A stretch of DNA of 64,000 nucleotides, from NCBI RefSeq assembly GCF_049310905.1, contig NZ_JBMEMN010000004.1, positions 1 through 64,000 on the forward strand, written 5' to 3'. This document shows, one piece after another, positions 53,149-62,597 of the stretch (positions are counted from its first letter, which is position 1; the number at the start of each line of letters is the position of its first letter). Both the position numbers and the translations under genes were made by a program. Below the pieces are notes generated by a model, which did not search any database, was not told where the DNA came from, and was given only the letters and a program-made list of their open reading frames with translations. The DNA is from Gudongella sp049310905 (GTDB taxonomy: Bacteria; Bacillota; Clostridia; Tissierellales; Tissierellaceae).

Positions 53149-54996
53149 ATGAGTACGGTAATTGGTAGTATGCTAAAGATCAACCTAAGTGACAGAAGCT
53201 CAGAGGTGCTTGAGATTGACAAGGATTGGAAGGATCTCTATGTAGGTGGCGAGGGCTATGCAGCAAAGATACTTTACGACCACCTTGAAGCAGGAATGGA
53301 TCCCATGGATGAAAAAAATATGCTTGTGTTCACAACCGGACCATTGACCGGCACCAGAGCTCCCTCATCAGGCAGGCTTGTGATAGGCTACAAGTCGCCC
53401 CTTACAGGGACCATAGGCATGACAAATGTTGGTGGCCACCTTGCCCCCATGCTCAAGCGTGCAGGATATGATGTTATCATCATAACCGGCAAAAGTGATA
53501 CTCCTGTCTACCTTTACATCAATGACCAAGGAGTGGAATTTAAGGATGCTGCCGCTCTTTGGGGCAAGAACACCGAGGAGACCGAGGATGCAATACGCCA
53601 GGAGCTTGGAGAATCCAAGGTGAGAATCGCTGAAATCGGTCCTGCCGGAGAGAAGCTGTCCCTTATGTCATCAATAATGATTGACAAGCACAGGGCGGCT
53701 GGCCGGGGAGGCCCTGGGGCAATTATGGGAGGAAAGAACCTGAAGGCTGTAGCGGTTTATGGTACAGGCAAGCTGGATGTTGAAAATCCTGACATGATGG
53801 ACCAGTTCTCCAAAAGGGCACGTGAGGAGCTGGATGCTGAAGCCTTTGTAAGGGAGGAGCTGAAGCCATTTGGAACCCCATCATTTACAGACTCAATCAA
53901 TGCTCTTGGTCTACTGCCCACCAGGAACTGGCAGCTGACCACCTTTGATTCCGCCATGGACAAGATTGGTCACAAGGCCTACCATGATAATTTGAAGGTG
54001 AAGGCTTGGGCTTGCTTTGGCTGTCCAATCGCCTGCGGAAGGCACACAGAGATAATCGACGGGGAGTATGCGGGTGAATCCGGCGGAGGTCCGGAATATG
54101 AAACCCTTGGTGCATTTGGTTCCAAGTGCTTTGTGGATGACCTTAACGCCATAGTGAAGGCTGGATATATATGTAATCGCATGGGTCTTGATACCATATC
54201 AACGGGGCAGACAATAGCATCTGCCATGGAATGGTTTGAAAAGGGGCTCATCGACAAGGAAACAACCGGCGGCATCGACCTATCCTTTGGAAATGCAGAG
54301 GCAATGGTCAAGATGACAGAAATGATCGCAAACAGGGAAGGTTATGGAGATGTACTTGCCGAGGGATCACTGAGGGCTGCGAGAAAAATCGGTCCGGAGG
54401 CTGAGAAGTATGTTTTCCAGGTCAAGGGTATGGAGCTTGCATCCTGCGGCGTAAGGGCCAGCAAGGGAGAATCCCTTTCACACCTTATCTCACCTAGGGG
54501 TGCCGACCACCTTAGACCCTATGCTTCAGTCATAGACTCCTTTGGATACCTTGAGCCCGAGCTTGGAATCAATGAGAAGGTATCGCCCTTTGAGGATGAG
54601 AACAAGTGGTGGGTCAAGCCCTTTATGGAGCTTTCAATGATGACCAATCTCCTTGGGGTATGCCTGTTTGCAAGCATCACCCTTGCAGTGAAGGGAAGCA
54701 CCTGGACTGGACTTTACAATGCCGCCACTGGTGATGACAAAACAATGGATCAGATGATGGAGGCAGCTGAAAGGGTCATTAACCTTGAAAGATTGTTCAA
54801 CGCCAGGGAGGGCTTTGGAAGAAAGGATGAGAAGCTTCCAGCTAGACTTACCCAGGAACCCGCACCTGACGGCCTAGGCAAGGGCCAGGTTGCAGATGCC
54901 GAGATCATGCTTGATGAGTTCTATGAAAGCATGGGCTGGGACAAGGAGACCGGACAGCCAACTGATGAGACATTGGTTAGGCTGAAGCTTAAGTAA
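53149..54996 (+). CDS. aor: Aldehyde:ferredoxin oxidoreductase, tungsten-pterin enzyme (615 aa)
   Basis: It is the AOR-family enzyme that oxidises aldehydes to carboxylates with reduction of ferredoxin, or reduces acids in reverse. It has the N-terminal pterin-binding region (GGEGYAAKILYDHL, TGPLTGTRAPSSGR), and the [4Fe-4S] motif C-F-G-C-P-I-A-C with Cys289, Cys292 and Cys296; the fourth ligand is probably in LLGVCLFA. Length and end match the family. It is monocistronic between terminators. Cofactor genes are not seen in the window. Confidence 0.94.
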   Translation: MSTVIGSMLKINLSDRSSEVLEIDKDWKDLYVGGEGYAAKILYDHLEAGMDPMDEKNMLVFTTGPLTGTRAPSSGRLVIGYKSPLTGTIGMTNVGGHLAPMLKRAGYDVIIITGKSDTPVYLYINDQGVEFKDAAALWGKNTEETEDAIRQELGESKVRIAEIGPAGEKLSLMSSIMIDKHRAAGRGGPGAIMGGKNLKAVAVYGTGKLDVENPDMMDQFSKRAREELDAEAFVREELKPFGTPSFTDSINALGLLPTRNWQLTTFDSAMDKIGHKAYHDNLKVKAWACFGCPIACGRHTEIIDGEYAGESGGGPEYETLGAFGSKCFVDDLNAIVKAGYICNRMGLDTISTGQTIASAMEWFEKGLIDKETTGGIDLSFGNAEAMVKMTEMIANREGYGDVLAEGSLRAARKIGPEAEKYVFQVKGMELASCGVRASKGESLSHLISPRGADHLRPYASVIDSFGYLEPELGINEKVSPFEDENKWWVKPFMELSMMTNLLGVCLFASITLAVKGSTWTGLYNAATGDDKTMDQMMEAAERVINLERLFNAREGFGRKDEKLPARLTQEPAPDGLGKGQVADAEIMLDEFYESMGWDKETGQPTDETLVRLKLK

Positions 54997-55008
54997 AGAG
55001 ATAAGAAG

Positions 55009-55070
55009 GGACGGTTATTTTGTATTAAAGCCATAGTTTGGCTTGAAAAATGACCGTCCATTTATTTTTT
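55009..55070 (+). terminator. Terminator after AOR
   Basis: GGACGGT and ATTTT pair with AAAAT and ACCGTCC across an interior loop, followed by a T-rich run. Confidence 0.75.
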
Positions 55071-55106
55071 GCCAGGTTAAGCTATGTTCAGGTATAAATA
55101 ATATCA

Positions 55107-55135
55107 TTGACAGGTAAAGCATTAAACTGTATCAT
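55107..55135 (+). promoter_or_regulatory. Sigma-A promoter before the c-di-GMP riboswitch
   Basis: TTGACA (55107-55112), 17 bases, TATCAT (55130-55135). Confidence 0.7.
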
Positions 55136-55202
55136 CAAATTATGGATTAGTTGTCATAATTCCAGCTAATATTTGGAGAATACAATGATTCCACCAACAA
55201 AT

Positions 55203-55280
55203 TGAAAAGGCAAACTCTGCTAAAGCAGGGGACGCAAAGCCACGGGCCTAAGGGAAACTATGGTAGCCGGGTTGCCACAA
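55203..55280 (+). ncRNA. Cyclic-di-GMP-I (GEMM-I) riboswitch
   Basis: The aptamer reads AAAGGCAAACTCTGC, AAAGCAGGGGACGCAAAGCC, ACGGGCCTAAGG, ATGGTAGCCGGGTTGCC in the canonical order, with conserved GCAAAC, GACGCAAAGCC, GGGCCTAA and TAGCCGGGTTGCC. It binds cyclic di-GMP. A terminator follows, so it controls transcription of the downstream exported protein gene. Confidence 0.93.
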
Positions 55281-55302
55281 AGACATGCTATGCACTTTCA
55301 TG

Positions 55303-55336
55303 GCTCTGAATGGTAACCCATCCAGAGCATTTTTAT
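55303..55336 (+). terminator. Riboswitch expression-platform terminator
   Basis: GCTCTG and ATGG pair with CCAT and CAGAGC around TAAC, followed by a T run; one mismatch pair. It lies 40 bases before the start of the target gene. Confidence 0.8.
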
Positions 55337-55376
55337 TTGCCTGGATTGGAAACAAGATAGGAGAAAGGAGATTTTT

Positions 55377-56252
55377 ATGAAACGTTTGTTTAGCTTTTTA
55401 TCACTTTTGATTGCATTGTCTATGGTTATGGCATTGCCGATGGTGGCCATGGCTGATGAAGAGGAAATTGAAATCGAGGAAGAGTTTGAAGATGTTGAAA
55501 CAGAGGAAGAGGAAGAAGCGGACGACGAAGATGGAGAAAGCAGGGGCCGTGGCAAGGGAATAGGCAAATCCAAAATTCAAAACAAGGAATGGAAGGGCAT
55601 CAAGGATGTGCTTGAGGCAGATAAGGATGAGCTAGAGGTCCTGAAGGATGAGCTTGAGCTTGAAATTGAGGAGCTTGAGACCCTTTTGGAGGCTGCTGAG
55701 GAAGCTGAGGACTCAGAGGCTATGGCTTTACTTCAAGCCGAGATTGAAGGGCTTAAGGGAGAGTTCGAAGGCTACAAGACTCTTATGAAGCAGAAAATCA
55801 GGGAGATGCAGCAGGTCATGAGGGAAAAGTACACCCAGGAGGAGTGGGATATCCTAATGGAGAATGCAGAATCTCTTGAGGGCATTGAAGGCATCAAGAT
55901 GCTACCTGCAGAAAATATCCTTATGCCGGGAAAAAACCTTAAATTCGATGTTCCACCTGTGCTCAAGGAAGGAAGAGTCCTGGTACCAATAAGATCAATA
56001 TCTACCGCATTGGGTGCTGAGGTTGACTGGAATGTTGAGTCCAAGACTGCTACCATAGCCTATTTGGAGTCAGAGATTGTTTTTAATGTTGAAGAAATGA
56101 CAGTAACTGTAGACGGCGAAGCAGTGGAACTGGATGTACCAGCAGAAGTAATGGAAGGCAGAATAGTGGTTCCATTGCGTTTTATTGTTGAAAACATGGG
56201 CCTTGATGTTGAATGGGAGCCTGAGACTGAGACAGTGGAGATTGCTGAGTAG
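55377..56252 (+). CDS. Exported protein with acidic, coiled-coil and copper-amine-oxidase-N-like regions (291 aa)
   Basis: A signal peptide (1-24, MVAMADE) is followed by a Glu/Asp-rich stretch (25-60), a long Glu/Leu coiled coil (about 75-160), and a copper amine oxidase N1-like C-terminal module in two halves (FDVPPVLKEGRVLVPIR; LDVPAEVMEGRIVVPLRFI, about 185-290). No metal ligand set typical of an active copper enzyme is visible; in this clade the module serves in surface or wall binding. Expression is under a c-di-GMP riboswitch, so it is likely an adhesin, coat or motility-linked surface protein. The exact role is unknown. Confidence 0.85.
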   Translation: MKRLFSFLSLLIALSMVMALPMVAMADEEEIEIEEEFEDVETEEEEEADDEDGESRGRGKGIGKSKIQNKEWKGIKDVLEADKDELEVLKDELELEIEELETLLEAAEEAEDSEAMALLQAEIEGLKGEFEGYKTLMKQKIREMQQVMREKYTQEEWDILMENAESLEGIEGIKMLPAENILMPGKNLKFDVPPVLKEGRVLVPIRSISTALGAEVDWNVESKTATIAYLESEIVFNVEEMTVTVDGEAVELDVPAEVMEGRIVVPLRFIVENMGLDVEWEPETETVEIAE

Positions 56253-56305
56253 ATCTGTTACTAATAACGAGCATACATGCAGGATAAACTTATAAACAAT
56301 TAGAA

Positions 56306-56347
56306 AAAGGCACTTCAACTCTTTTACATGAGATTTGAAGTGCCTTT
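56306..56347. terminator. Bidirectional terminator, convergent genes
   Basis: AAAGGCACTTCAA pairs with TTGAAGTGCCTTT. Confidence 0.85.
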
Positions 56348-56355
56348 ATAAGCTT

Positions 56356-57246
56356 TTAAGTTAGGGATTCCTTGTTTCTAACTGGCCTTGTTATTGAAAG
56401 TATAACAAGTCCTGCAAATACCAGACCCATTCCAAAACCGGAAATCATTGACAGTTGTTCTTTCAGTAGAAATACCCCAAGAATCGCTGCAGTTACAGGT
56501 TCAGCCAGAGTCAATGTTACAGCTTTATGAAGTTTGATCCCAGATAATCCATATGAGAACAATACATATGCAAATGCTGTGGTAACCAATCCAAGGTGAA
56601 GTGCTACACCCAGCCCTTGGGCTGTTTTAAGCCAATCCAGGCTATAGATCAAAAGAAATGGTGATAGTATTATTGCACCCATTGTAAAAACAACTCCAGT
56701 AACCATCTCTGGCGAATAGATATCCAGCAGATTTTTCGTTGATGCAGTGTATACAGCATATGAGGCTCCCGCTCCAAGTGCAATAAGTATTCCATTCATA
56801 TTCACTGATAGGTCTCCTCCGCCTGTTACAAGCAAAATGCACCCCAATACTGAAACCAGTGTTGAAACAAGCCATTTGATACCTGGACTTTCCTTGTTTA
56901 CGATTAATGAAATCAGACCTGCGAAAATAGGTGCACTTCCTATTGCCACGACAGTTCCCATGGCTACCCCTGTCATTAAGACTGCTGCAAAGAAGGTTAG
57001 TTGGAAGGATGCCATGCTGGCTGCCCCTATGTATGTACTCCTTTTAAACAATATTTCCTTGCCATTGAGCTTGCCTTTGAGGAATGCATAGAGCATAATG
57101 GCTCCACCTCCTATTGCAAGCCTAACTGCGCCAATTGATATGGGTGTGGCTCCTTCCGGTGCAAAATGCTGTGCAGTTCCAATTGTTCCCCATAAAATTG
57201 CACCTAGTAATACCATCAAGCTGTACCTGAACTCTTTATGATTCAA
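56356..57246 (-). CDS. EamA/DMT-family transporter (296 aa)
   Basis: A ten-helix permease with two EamA halves (GAILWGTIGTAQHFAPEG at the start; second half near residue 150 with GAGASYAVYTASTKNLL). It lacks an obvious regulator and stands alone. It could export an amino acid or metabolite. The 298 bases upstream to the hydrogenase gene hold promoters only. Confidence 0.9.
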   Translation of the reverse strand: MNHKEFRYSLMVLLGAILWGTIGTAQHFAPEGATPISIGAVRLAIGGGAIMLYAFLKGKLNGKEILFKRSTYIGAASMASFQLTFFAAVLMTGVAMGTVVAIGSAPIFAGLISLIVNKESPGIKWLVSTLVSVLGCILLVTGGGDLSVNMNGILIALGAGASYAVYTASTKNLLDIYSPEMVTGVVFTMGAIILSPFLLIYSLDWLKTAQGLGVALHLGLVTTAFAYVLFSYGLSGIKLHKAVTLTLAEPVTAAILGVFLLKEQLSMISGFGMGLVFAGLVILSITRPVRNKESLT

Positions 57247-57478
57247 TTGTCATCCACCCCTTTTAAGAGAAGAGACGAATCTCTTTGTATGCAAACAAAA
57301 AGAACCGTCCCTGGTGTTTTTTGTGTTCTCTTTAATATCCTAATTAAAGCATAATATAAATTGTCTGTCAATTAGATGAGATAAACACTTTAATATTTGA
57401 AACATAAATAGATTCCTCATAATTTTCCTACAAAGAAGATATCTTCAGATTAATTTGCTTTATCTCAATCCTTCATAG

Positions 57479-57503
57479 GTTTTGTATCAATGCGTTAGGG
57501 TAA
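57479..57503 (+). promoter_or_regulatory. Sigma-B-like promoter before the hydrogenase gene
   Basis: GTTTTG (57479-57484), 13 bases, GGGTAA (57498-57503), ending 41 bases before the start. Confidence 0.4.
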
Positions 57504-57544
57504 ACTAATAAAAAGTAGGAAAATAAAATTGTGAGGAGTTAATT

Positions 57545-58912
57545 ATGGATGACAAGTATTTGGATTTTAATGAAAAACGAATGCATATTTTTAATGAGCT
57601 GGTAAAAAGGTATTGGAAAGGAGATCTAAAGAGCGTAGATGACCTAAATGACCTTGCTGAGTACATAAAAAACAAATACGGTTTTAATGAGTCTGACATG
57701 CCCTTTATCAGGAATCATATTAGACTAGCGATGGGCCAAGACCCAAAGGGTGAGAAATCCTTTGATGATGAATTGAGTGTTCTCAACAGCTCAATGAAAA
57801 TCTACCAACCTGTTGTTTCCAAACTGGAAGGTCCTTGTAAGCAATGTAATTCAATTTATTGCGAATGTAACGAGTTGGGAAAGTATGAGTCCGGAATGTA
57901 TAACAGACTGAATGAAACTATAAGCTGTGGATATAGTGATTTTACATGTGATTTTGGAGCTGTGGCTGACAAGATTGAGTTTATGCCGGTAATTGATCTA
58001 TTAAGGGACGGGGACTCTCCTGTCTATGTTACTGTTGCTCCAGCTATAGTTGGTCAATTTGGTGAAGAAATAAGTATGGGAAAATTGAGAAGCGCTTTAA
58101 AACTTTTGGGCTTCAAAGATATGATTGAGGTTGCTTTATTTGCAGATATTCTTACTATCAAGGAAGCATATGAGTTCAATGATCTCGTTAAAAGCGAAGA
58201 TGATTTTTTCTTGACAAGCTGCTGTTGTCCGATGTGGTTCAATATGATCAAGAAAGTCTACCCAGATATATATGATTACTTGTCTCCATCGATTTCTCCC
58301 ATGATTGCATCTGGTAGAGTATTGAAAAAGCTATATAATAATGCTAAAGTTGTGTTTATTTCACCATGTGTTGCGAAAAAAGGTGAAATAAAGGAACCCG
58401 ACTTGCAAGGTGCGATCGATTATGTGCTTAATTTTAGAGAGCTAAAGGAAATTTTTGATGCCTTGAATCTTGATTTTAGTGATCTATACGATGATGATAA
58501 GGATCAGGCATCCTTTGGAGGAAGAGTTTATGCACGAACTGGAGGAGTTAGTTTTTCAGTTAAAACAGTATTGAACAGGCTGGAGCCTACCAGGGTGATC
58601 AAGCTAAAATCCCTCAAGGTAAATGGTATCAAGGAATGTAAAAGGGTATTGGATTCCCTTAAAAGTAGAAAAAAAGGTGATCCCAACTTTATTGAAGGAA
58701 TGGGTTGTGTAGGTGGCTGTGTAGGTGGACCTAAGACAAATATTGATCTTGAGAAGGCTACAAGGCTGGTTAATGATTTTGGAGAGGATTCTTTTATACT
58801 TACCCCGTTTGACAATCAAAATGTTATGAAGATATTGGATCAGTTTAATGTCAAATCTATCCAAGAGTTTATGGAAAATGATGAACTGAAGGAAATTTTA
58901 TCCAGAGAGTAA
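57545..58912 (+). CDS. Stand-alone [FeFe]-hydrogenase, group-B-like (455 aa)
   Basis: It carries all H-cluster signatures: TSCCCPMW (224-231), SPCVAKKGE (273-281) and EGMGCVGGCVGG (384-395). A Cys-rich segment (Cys98, 101, 106, 108, then 128, 135) probably holds one accessory [4Fe-4S] cluster; there is no 2Fe-2S or long ferredoxin array, and no partner NADH or Etf subunit next to it. This domain plan and the TSCCCP form fit the poorly understood group B enzymes of Clostridia. The first 95 residues have no motif I know. Maturases are not in the window. Confidence 0.88.
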   Translation: MDDKYLDFNEKRMHIFNELVKRYWKGDLKSVDDLNDLAEYIKNKYGFNESDMPFIRNHIRLAMGQDPKGEKSFDDELSVLNSSMKIYQPVVSKLEGPCKQCNSIYCECNELGKYESGMYNRLNETISCGYSDFTCDFGAVADKIEFMPVIDLLRDGDSPVYVTVAPAIVGQFGEEISMGKLRSALKLLGFKDMIEVALFADILTIKEAYEFNDLVKSEDDFFLTSCCCPMWFNMIKKVYPDIYDYLSPSISPMIASGRVLKKLYNNAKVVFISPCVAKKGEIKEPDLQGAIDYVLNFRELKEIFDALNLDFSDLYDDDKDQASFGGRVYARTGGVSFSVKTVLNRLEPTRVIKLKSLKVNGIKECKRVLDSLKSRKKGDPNFIEGMGCVGGCVGGPKTNIDLEKATRLVNDFGEDSFILTPFDNQNVMKILDQFNVKSIQEFMENDELKEILSRE

Positions 58913-58953
58913 ACAGTAGTGTACCATCCTTATTATCTGAGAAAGGATAAGCC

Positions 58954-58996
58954 CCCATAAAATGGACAGGCTAAACTTAAATGTCCATTTTATGGG
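58954..58996. terminator. Terminator after the hydrogenase gene
   Basis: CCCATAAAATGGAC pairs perfectly with GTCCATTTTATGGG. Confidence 0.85.
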
Positions 58997-59087
58997 AGCC
59001 TATCAGTCAGATGGCATAATATAACCATCTACTAGAACTCATTTTTATTTCCTATATGGGCTACTCAATTTCCACAAATTGTATAGA

Positions 59088-59399
59088 TTATTTTACTCTA
59101 TCCGGAGGGGACAGATGCCCCATGTCCATTCCATCCATGGTGTCAAAAATTGGGGATTCTGTGTTATCTGCTGCATTGCCAGGAATCATAATATGTCCCA
59201 TACTTGAAAAATGCAAGTCATTGTTGTTAACATTTATCACACATTCCATATCCATATCATGCATATCCTCCATATCTTCAAAAGCTGGGTTTTTGTCGCT
59301 TGCTTTGGCTTCGAAGCCATTTTCTGCAGCAAAAACTGTTCCTGTTGATAGCATCGTCAGTGCCAGCATGAATGCCATAAATACAGATGCTTTCTTCAT
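59088..59399 (-). CDS. Small exported Met/His-rich protein, possible copper binder (103 aa)
   Basis: A signal peptide (1-24, TVFAAE) precedes an 80-residue mature part with two metal-type clusters: MEDMHDMDMEC (43-53) and MDGMDMGH (88-95), and scattered His and Met (HFSSMGHIM). Such Met/His/Asp spacing binds Cu(I)/Cu(II) in known copper proteins. It follows an NtrC-type system and a CopZ-CopA pair on the same strand. There is no named family I can give it; GTTTTG-N13-GGGTGT precedes it. Confidence 0.7.
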   Translation of the reverse strand: MKKASVFMAFMLALTMLSTGTVFAAENGFEAKASDKNPAFEDMEDMHDMDMECVINVNNNDLHFSSMGHIMIPGNAADNTESPIFDTMDGMDMGHLSPPDRVK

Positions 59400-59453
59400 A
59401 CATAACCACCTCTCATGTTTCTTTTACTTCCACTAGTATCGTTCATCATATTT

Positions 59454-59478
59454 ACACCCTGCACCTATACTCCAAAAC
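59454..59478 (-). promoter_or_regulatory. Sigma-B-like promoter of the Met/His-rich gene
   Basis: GTTTTG (59473-59478), 13 bases, GGGTGT (59454-59459). No sigma-54 -24/-12 element was seen. Confidence 0.35.
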
Positions 59479-59559
59479 ATCCCCTCGATTCCCTTTGTCT
59501 TAAGCACAATATTCTTATGGACTTTACAATCCCAAAATTACTGGCTTTTGAAGCTTGGT

Positions 59560-60912
59560 TTATTTTGTGATTATATTATACTTTTCCATACGATAAATTA
59601 GAGTGTGTCTGGTTATTCCCAAAAGTTTAGCAGCATTAGTCTGATTCTGATCTGTTCTTTCCAAGGCTTGCATAATCAGATTCTTCTCTACTTCTTCAAG
59701 GGATATCCCCTCTTCAGGCAAAACTATACTTGAACCTACCAAATTGTTTTGACTTTTTATTTCATTAGGTAACAAGTCTTCTGTTATTTCTTGTCCAGAT
59801 GCTAATATGACACATCTTTCCACTATGTTTTGCAGTTCCCGGATATTTCCAGGCCAATCATATTTCATCATTAAATCCAAGGCTTCATTACTGATCCTAA
59901 ACCTATTCTTGCCCATTTGAGATGAAAATTTATCTATTGAATATTCAATTAGAAGTGGAATATCATCCTTTCTTTCACGGAGTGGCGATATCTTGATGGG
60001 TACAACATTTAGTCTATAATATAAATCCTCTCTGAATTTATTATCATCCACCATTGACTTCAGATCCTTGTTGGTTGCAGCAATTATTCTAAAATCACCC
60101 TTTATTGTTGTCTCCCCTCCAACACGTTCAAACTCTTTTTCCTGCAAAACCCTCAGAAGCTTTACTTGCATGGCTTCACTTATTTCACCAATCTCATCCA
60201 AGAAAACAGTGCCTCCTTCAGCCAATTCAAACTTACCCTTTTTCCTGGAAACCGCTCCTGTAAAGGCTCCCTTTTCATATCCAAACAGTTCACTTTCCAA
60301 GAGATTCTCCGCGAAAGCTCCACAGTTTAGCTTGATTAACGGTCCTTTATTTTTTTTGCTTAATCTATGAATTTCATCTGCTATTAGTTCCTTACCAGTA
60401 CCACTTTCACCAAGTATTAGAACATTGGCTTCAGTTGGTGCGACTTTGTAAACCAGTTTCAATACCTCTTCCATGGACCTGCTCTTAAATACTATCTTTG
60501 AACTGCTTTCATCCAGTCTTTCCCTAAGATAATTAATTTCATCATTTAAGCTCTTGTATTCCAATGCCTTTTTTATGACGACTTTTAACTCATCTATGTC
60601 AAAAGGCTTGGATATATAATCCAGGGCTCCAATTTTCATGGCTTCAACAGCAGTGTCAGTAGTACCATGAGCGGTAATCATTATAACAGGGATCTTGGGA
60701 TTGATTTCCTTTATCTTTCTTAATGCTTCAAGTCCATTCATCTTGGGCATTTTCAAATCCATTATAATTAGGTCCGGTTCCTCAGCTAAACCCTCCACAG
60801 CTTCCTCACCGTTATCAGCGCTTATAATTTCATATTCTTCTTTGGACAAAGCTTTTTTTAAGGCCCATATCATATTTGGCTCATCATCGGCAATTAATAT
60901 TTTCCTGATCAC
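59560..60912 (-). CDS. NtrC-family sigma-54-dependent response regulator (450 aa)
   Basis: Receiver domain with phospho-acceptor Asp52 (LIIMDLKMP), sigma-54-interacting AAA+ domain with Walker A (LGESGTGKELIA), the GAFTGA loop and GGTVFLDEIGE, and a Fis-type helix-turn-helix (QTNAAKLLGITRHTLIYRM). I prefer the GTG at 60912 behind GGAGAGAAGG; an ATG at 60957 is also in frame, overlapping the kinase gene. It should activate sigma-54 promoters; none is obvious nearby. Sensor partner: the upstream histidine kinase. Confidence 0.92.
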   Translation of the reverse strand: MIRKILIADDEPNMIWALKKALSKEEYEIISADNGEEAVEGLAEEPDLIIMDLKMPKMNGLEALRKIKEINPKIPVIMITAHGTTDTAVEAMKIGALDYISKPFDIDELKVVIKKALEYKSLNDEINYLRERLDESSSKIVFKSRSMEEVLKLVYKVAPTEANVLILGESGTGKELIADEIHRLSKKNKGPLIKLNCGAFAENLLESELFGYEKGAFTGAVSRKKGKFELAEGGTVFLDEIGEISEAMQVKLLRVLQEKEFERVGGETTIKGDFRIIAATNKDLKSMVDDNKFREDLYYRLNVVPIKISPLRERKDDIPLLIEYSIDKFSSQMGKNRFRISNEALDLMMKYDWPGNIRELQNIVERCVILASGQEITEDLLPNEIKSQNNLVGSSIVLPEEGISLEEVEKNLIMQALERTDQNQTNAAKLLGITRHTLIYRMEKYNIITK

Positions 60913-60949
60913 TTTTTCACCTTCTCTCCACTGTTCTAATTGCGAATTC

Positions 60950-62359
60950 CTATTCATATAATGGTAAGTAAATCACTACTATAGTACCCTCATTAACTAC
61001 ACTATCAATTGTAATGTAGCCATTGTGATCCTGGATAATCCTATTTGATACTGACAAACCAAGCCCGGTGCCATCTTCCTTGGTTGTAAAGAAAGGATTG
61101 AATATTTTGCTTAAATCTTCCTTTTCAATCCCAGTCCCATTGTCTCTAAAGCTAATGCTTACACCTAAGTCGCCAACCTCAGTGCTTATCCAGATTTTAC
61201 CACCGTTTTCCATGGACTGTATGCTGTTTAATAATATATTAATAAATACTTGCTTCAGCTTCTCCTTATCACCCATAATGACAATTTCTCTTCCAATGTC
61301 ACAAAATATTTCTATTTTCTTATTTATGGCATATTTATTTATTATGATTAATACCTCATCAATTAATGCTCCAGTATTAACTTTCTCAACTATATTCACA
61401 TCTGGTCGTGCAAAATTCAGAAGTGTTTGGATTACCTTATTAGCCCTATCCACTTCCTTAACAATAATACCTAGACCTTCCACCATGCTTTCCTGATCCT
61501 CTTCCTTTTGAAGTGTTTGACTGATTGTTTTTATTATACCCATGGGATTTCGTATTTCATGGGCTATACCGGAAGCCAACTCGCCAACTGCTGATAATCT
61601 ATCAGCTCTGGCAGTTTGTGCTTCAAGATACTTTTCATTGGAATAGTCTTCAATTACGATTACAAGTCCCTGGATTTTATTGAGTATGTTTAGAAGAGGT
61701 GAGACGGTTAACTTAAGGTATTTCTCCTCATCGTCAACCTTGATAACAGTTTTAATATCTGTATATTTGAATTTCTGTAGTTTTGTCTGGTTCAATATAT
61801 CCACAATACTATAATCAAATACACTTGAAGCATTTACTCCTATTGCATCTTGTACCCCAAGGATCTTTTCACCTTCTCTGTTTAGTGCTGTAATCACTAA
61901 GTTTGTATCAACTGCCAAAACACCACTATCAATACTATCTACAATGTTTCTTGTATAGTTTTGAAGTTTTGTTATCTCGACAATATTGTTCTCTAAAAGC
62001 TTCTGTTTCCTGTAATCACCCTCTACTAGCCAGCCTGTAATAAATCCAATACTTAAAAATAGCATTATTTCCAGGTATTGATTTATCAGTATAATGCTTA
62101 GTTCAGTGTTAAATAAAAAAATATGGGGAGCATATAACAAGGACACAATTATAGAGGTTATAAGTCCTCCCTTTAGTCTATATTTAAATGATGCCAGGAT
62201 TATTGGGATATAATATAACATCCTATAAAAATTATGAAGCTCTCTTACCGCTGTGAGGTTGGAATAATGCAATAAAGTAATTATCACTAATAATACTCCA
62301 ATAATCCAAGTATTTTTATTGTTCAATGAATCTCTTAACATAGGCTTGATCAACTCCAA
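60950..62359 (-). CDS. Membrane sensor histidine kinase, AtoS/ZraS type (469 aa)
   Basis: The N-terminal 115 residues hold about four membrane helices with short loops, no large periplasmic sensor. A PAS domain (about 130-240), HisKA with phospho-His267 (GIAHEIRNPMG) and HATPase (NILLNSIQSM, DNGTGI) follow. It is co-directional with copA and copZ and overlaps or abuts its regulator gene. The signal may be sensed within the membrane. Copper is a guess from location. Confidence 0.92.
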   Translation of the reverse strand: MELIKPMLRDSLNNKNTWIIGVLLVIITLLHYSNLTAVRELHNFYRMLYYIPIILASFKYRLKGGLITSIIVSLLYAPHIFLFNTELSIILINQYLEIMLFLSIGFITGWLVEGDYRKQKLLENNIVEITKLQNYTRNIVDSIDSGVLAVDTNLVITALNREGEKILGVQDAIGVNASSVFDYSIVDILNQTKLQKFKYTDIKTVIKVDDEEKYLKLTVSPLLNILNKIQGLVIVIEDYSNEKYLEAQTARADRLSAVGELASGIAHEIRNPMGIIKTISQTLQKEEDQESMVEGLGIIVKEVDRANKVIQTLLNFARPDVNIVEKVNTGALIDEVLIIINKYAINKKIEIFCDIGREIVIMGDKEKLKQVFINILLNSIQSMENGGKIWISTEVGDLGVSISFRDNGTGIEKEDLSKIFNPFFTTKEDGTGLGLSVSNRIIQDHNGYITIDSVVNEGTIVVIYLPLYE

Positions 62360-62548
62360 AGTAGTACATTATTATATCAGTCTTACCCTTTATCACATTA
62401 TATATCATTTGAAGGACTAATCATAACTGAAACTGAATCAATCGAACGCAAATCAATGTTTACGGAACTCGACTGTATTAGATAAATCATTAAAATTAAG
62501 CCTGAGACATCAAAATCTTCCGGGCAAACCAACTACTCACAAAAGCAA

Positions 62549-62576
62549 CTACAGAAACTCAACTGAATTTCTGTAG
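62549..62576 (-). terminator. Terminator after copZ
   Basis: CTACAGAAA pairs with TTTCTGTAG. It separates copZ from the two-component system; the rest of the 238-base gap shows no clear promoter. Confidence 0.65.
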
Positions 62577-62597
62577 CTATATGCTTTTCCTTATTTT

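Noticed and set aside
59000..59560. Sigma-54 promoter for the Met/His-rich gene
   Set aside because: No GG-N10-GC element with proper flanks was found on the minus strand upstream of 59399.
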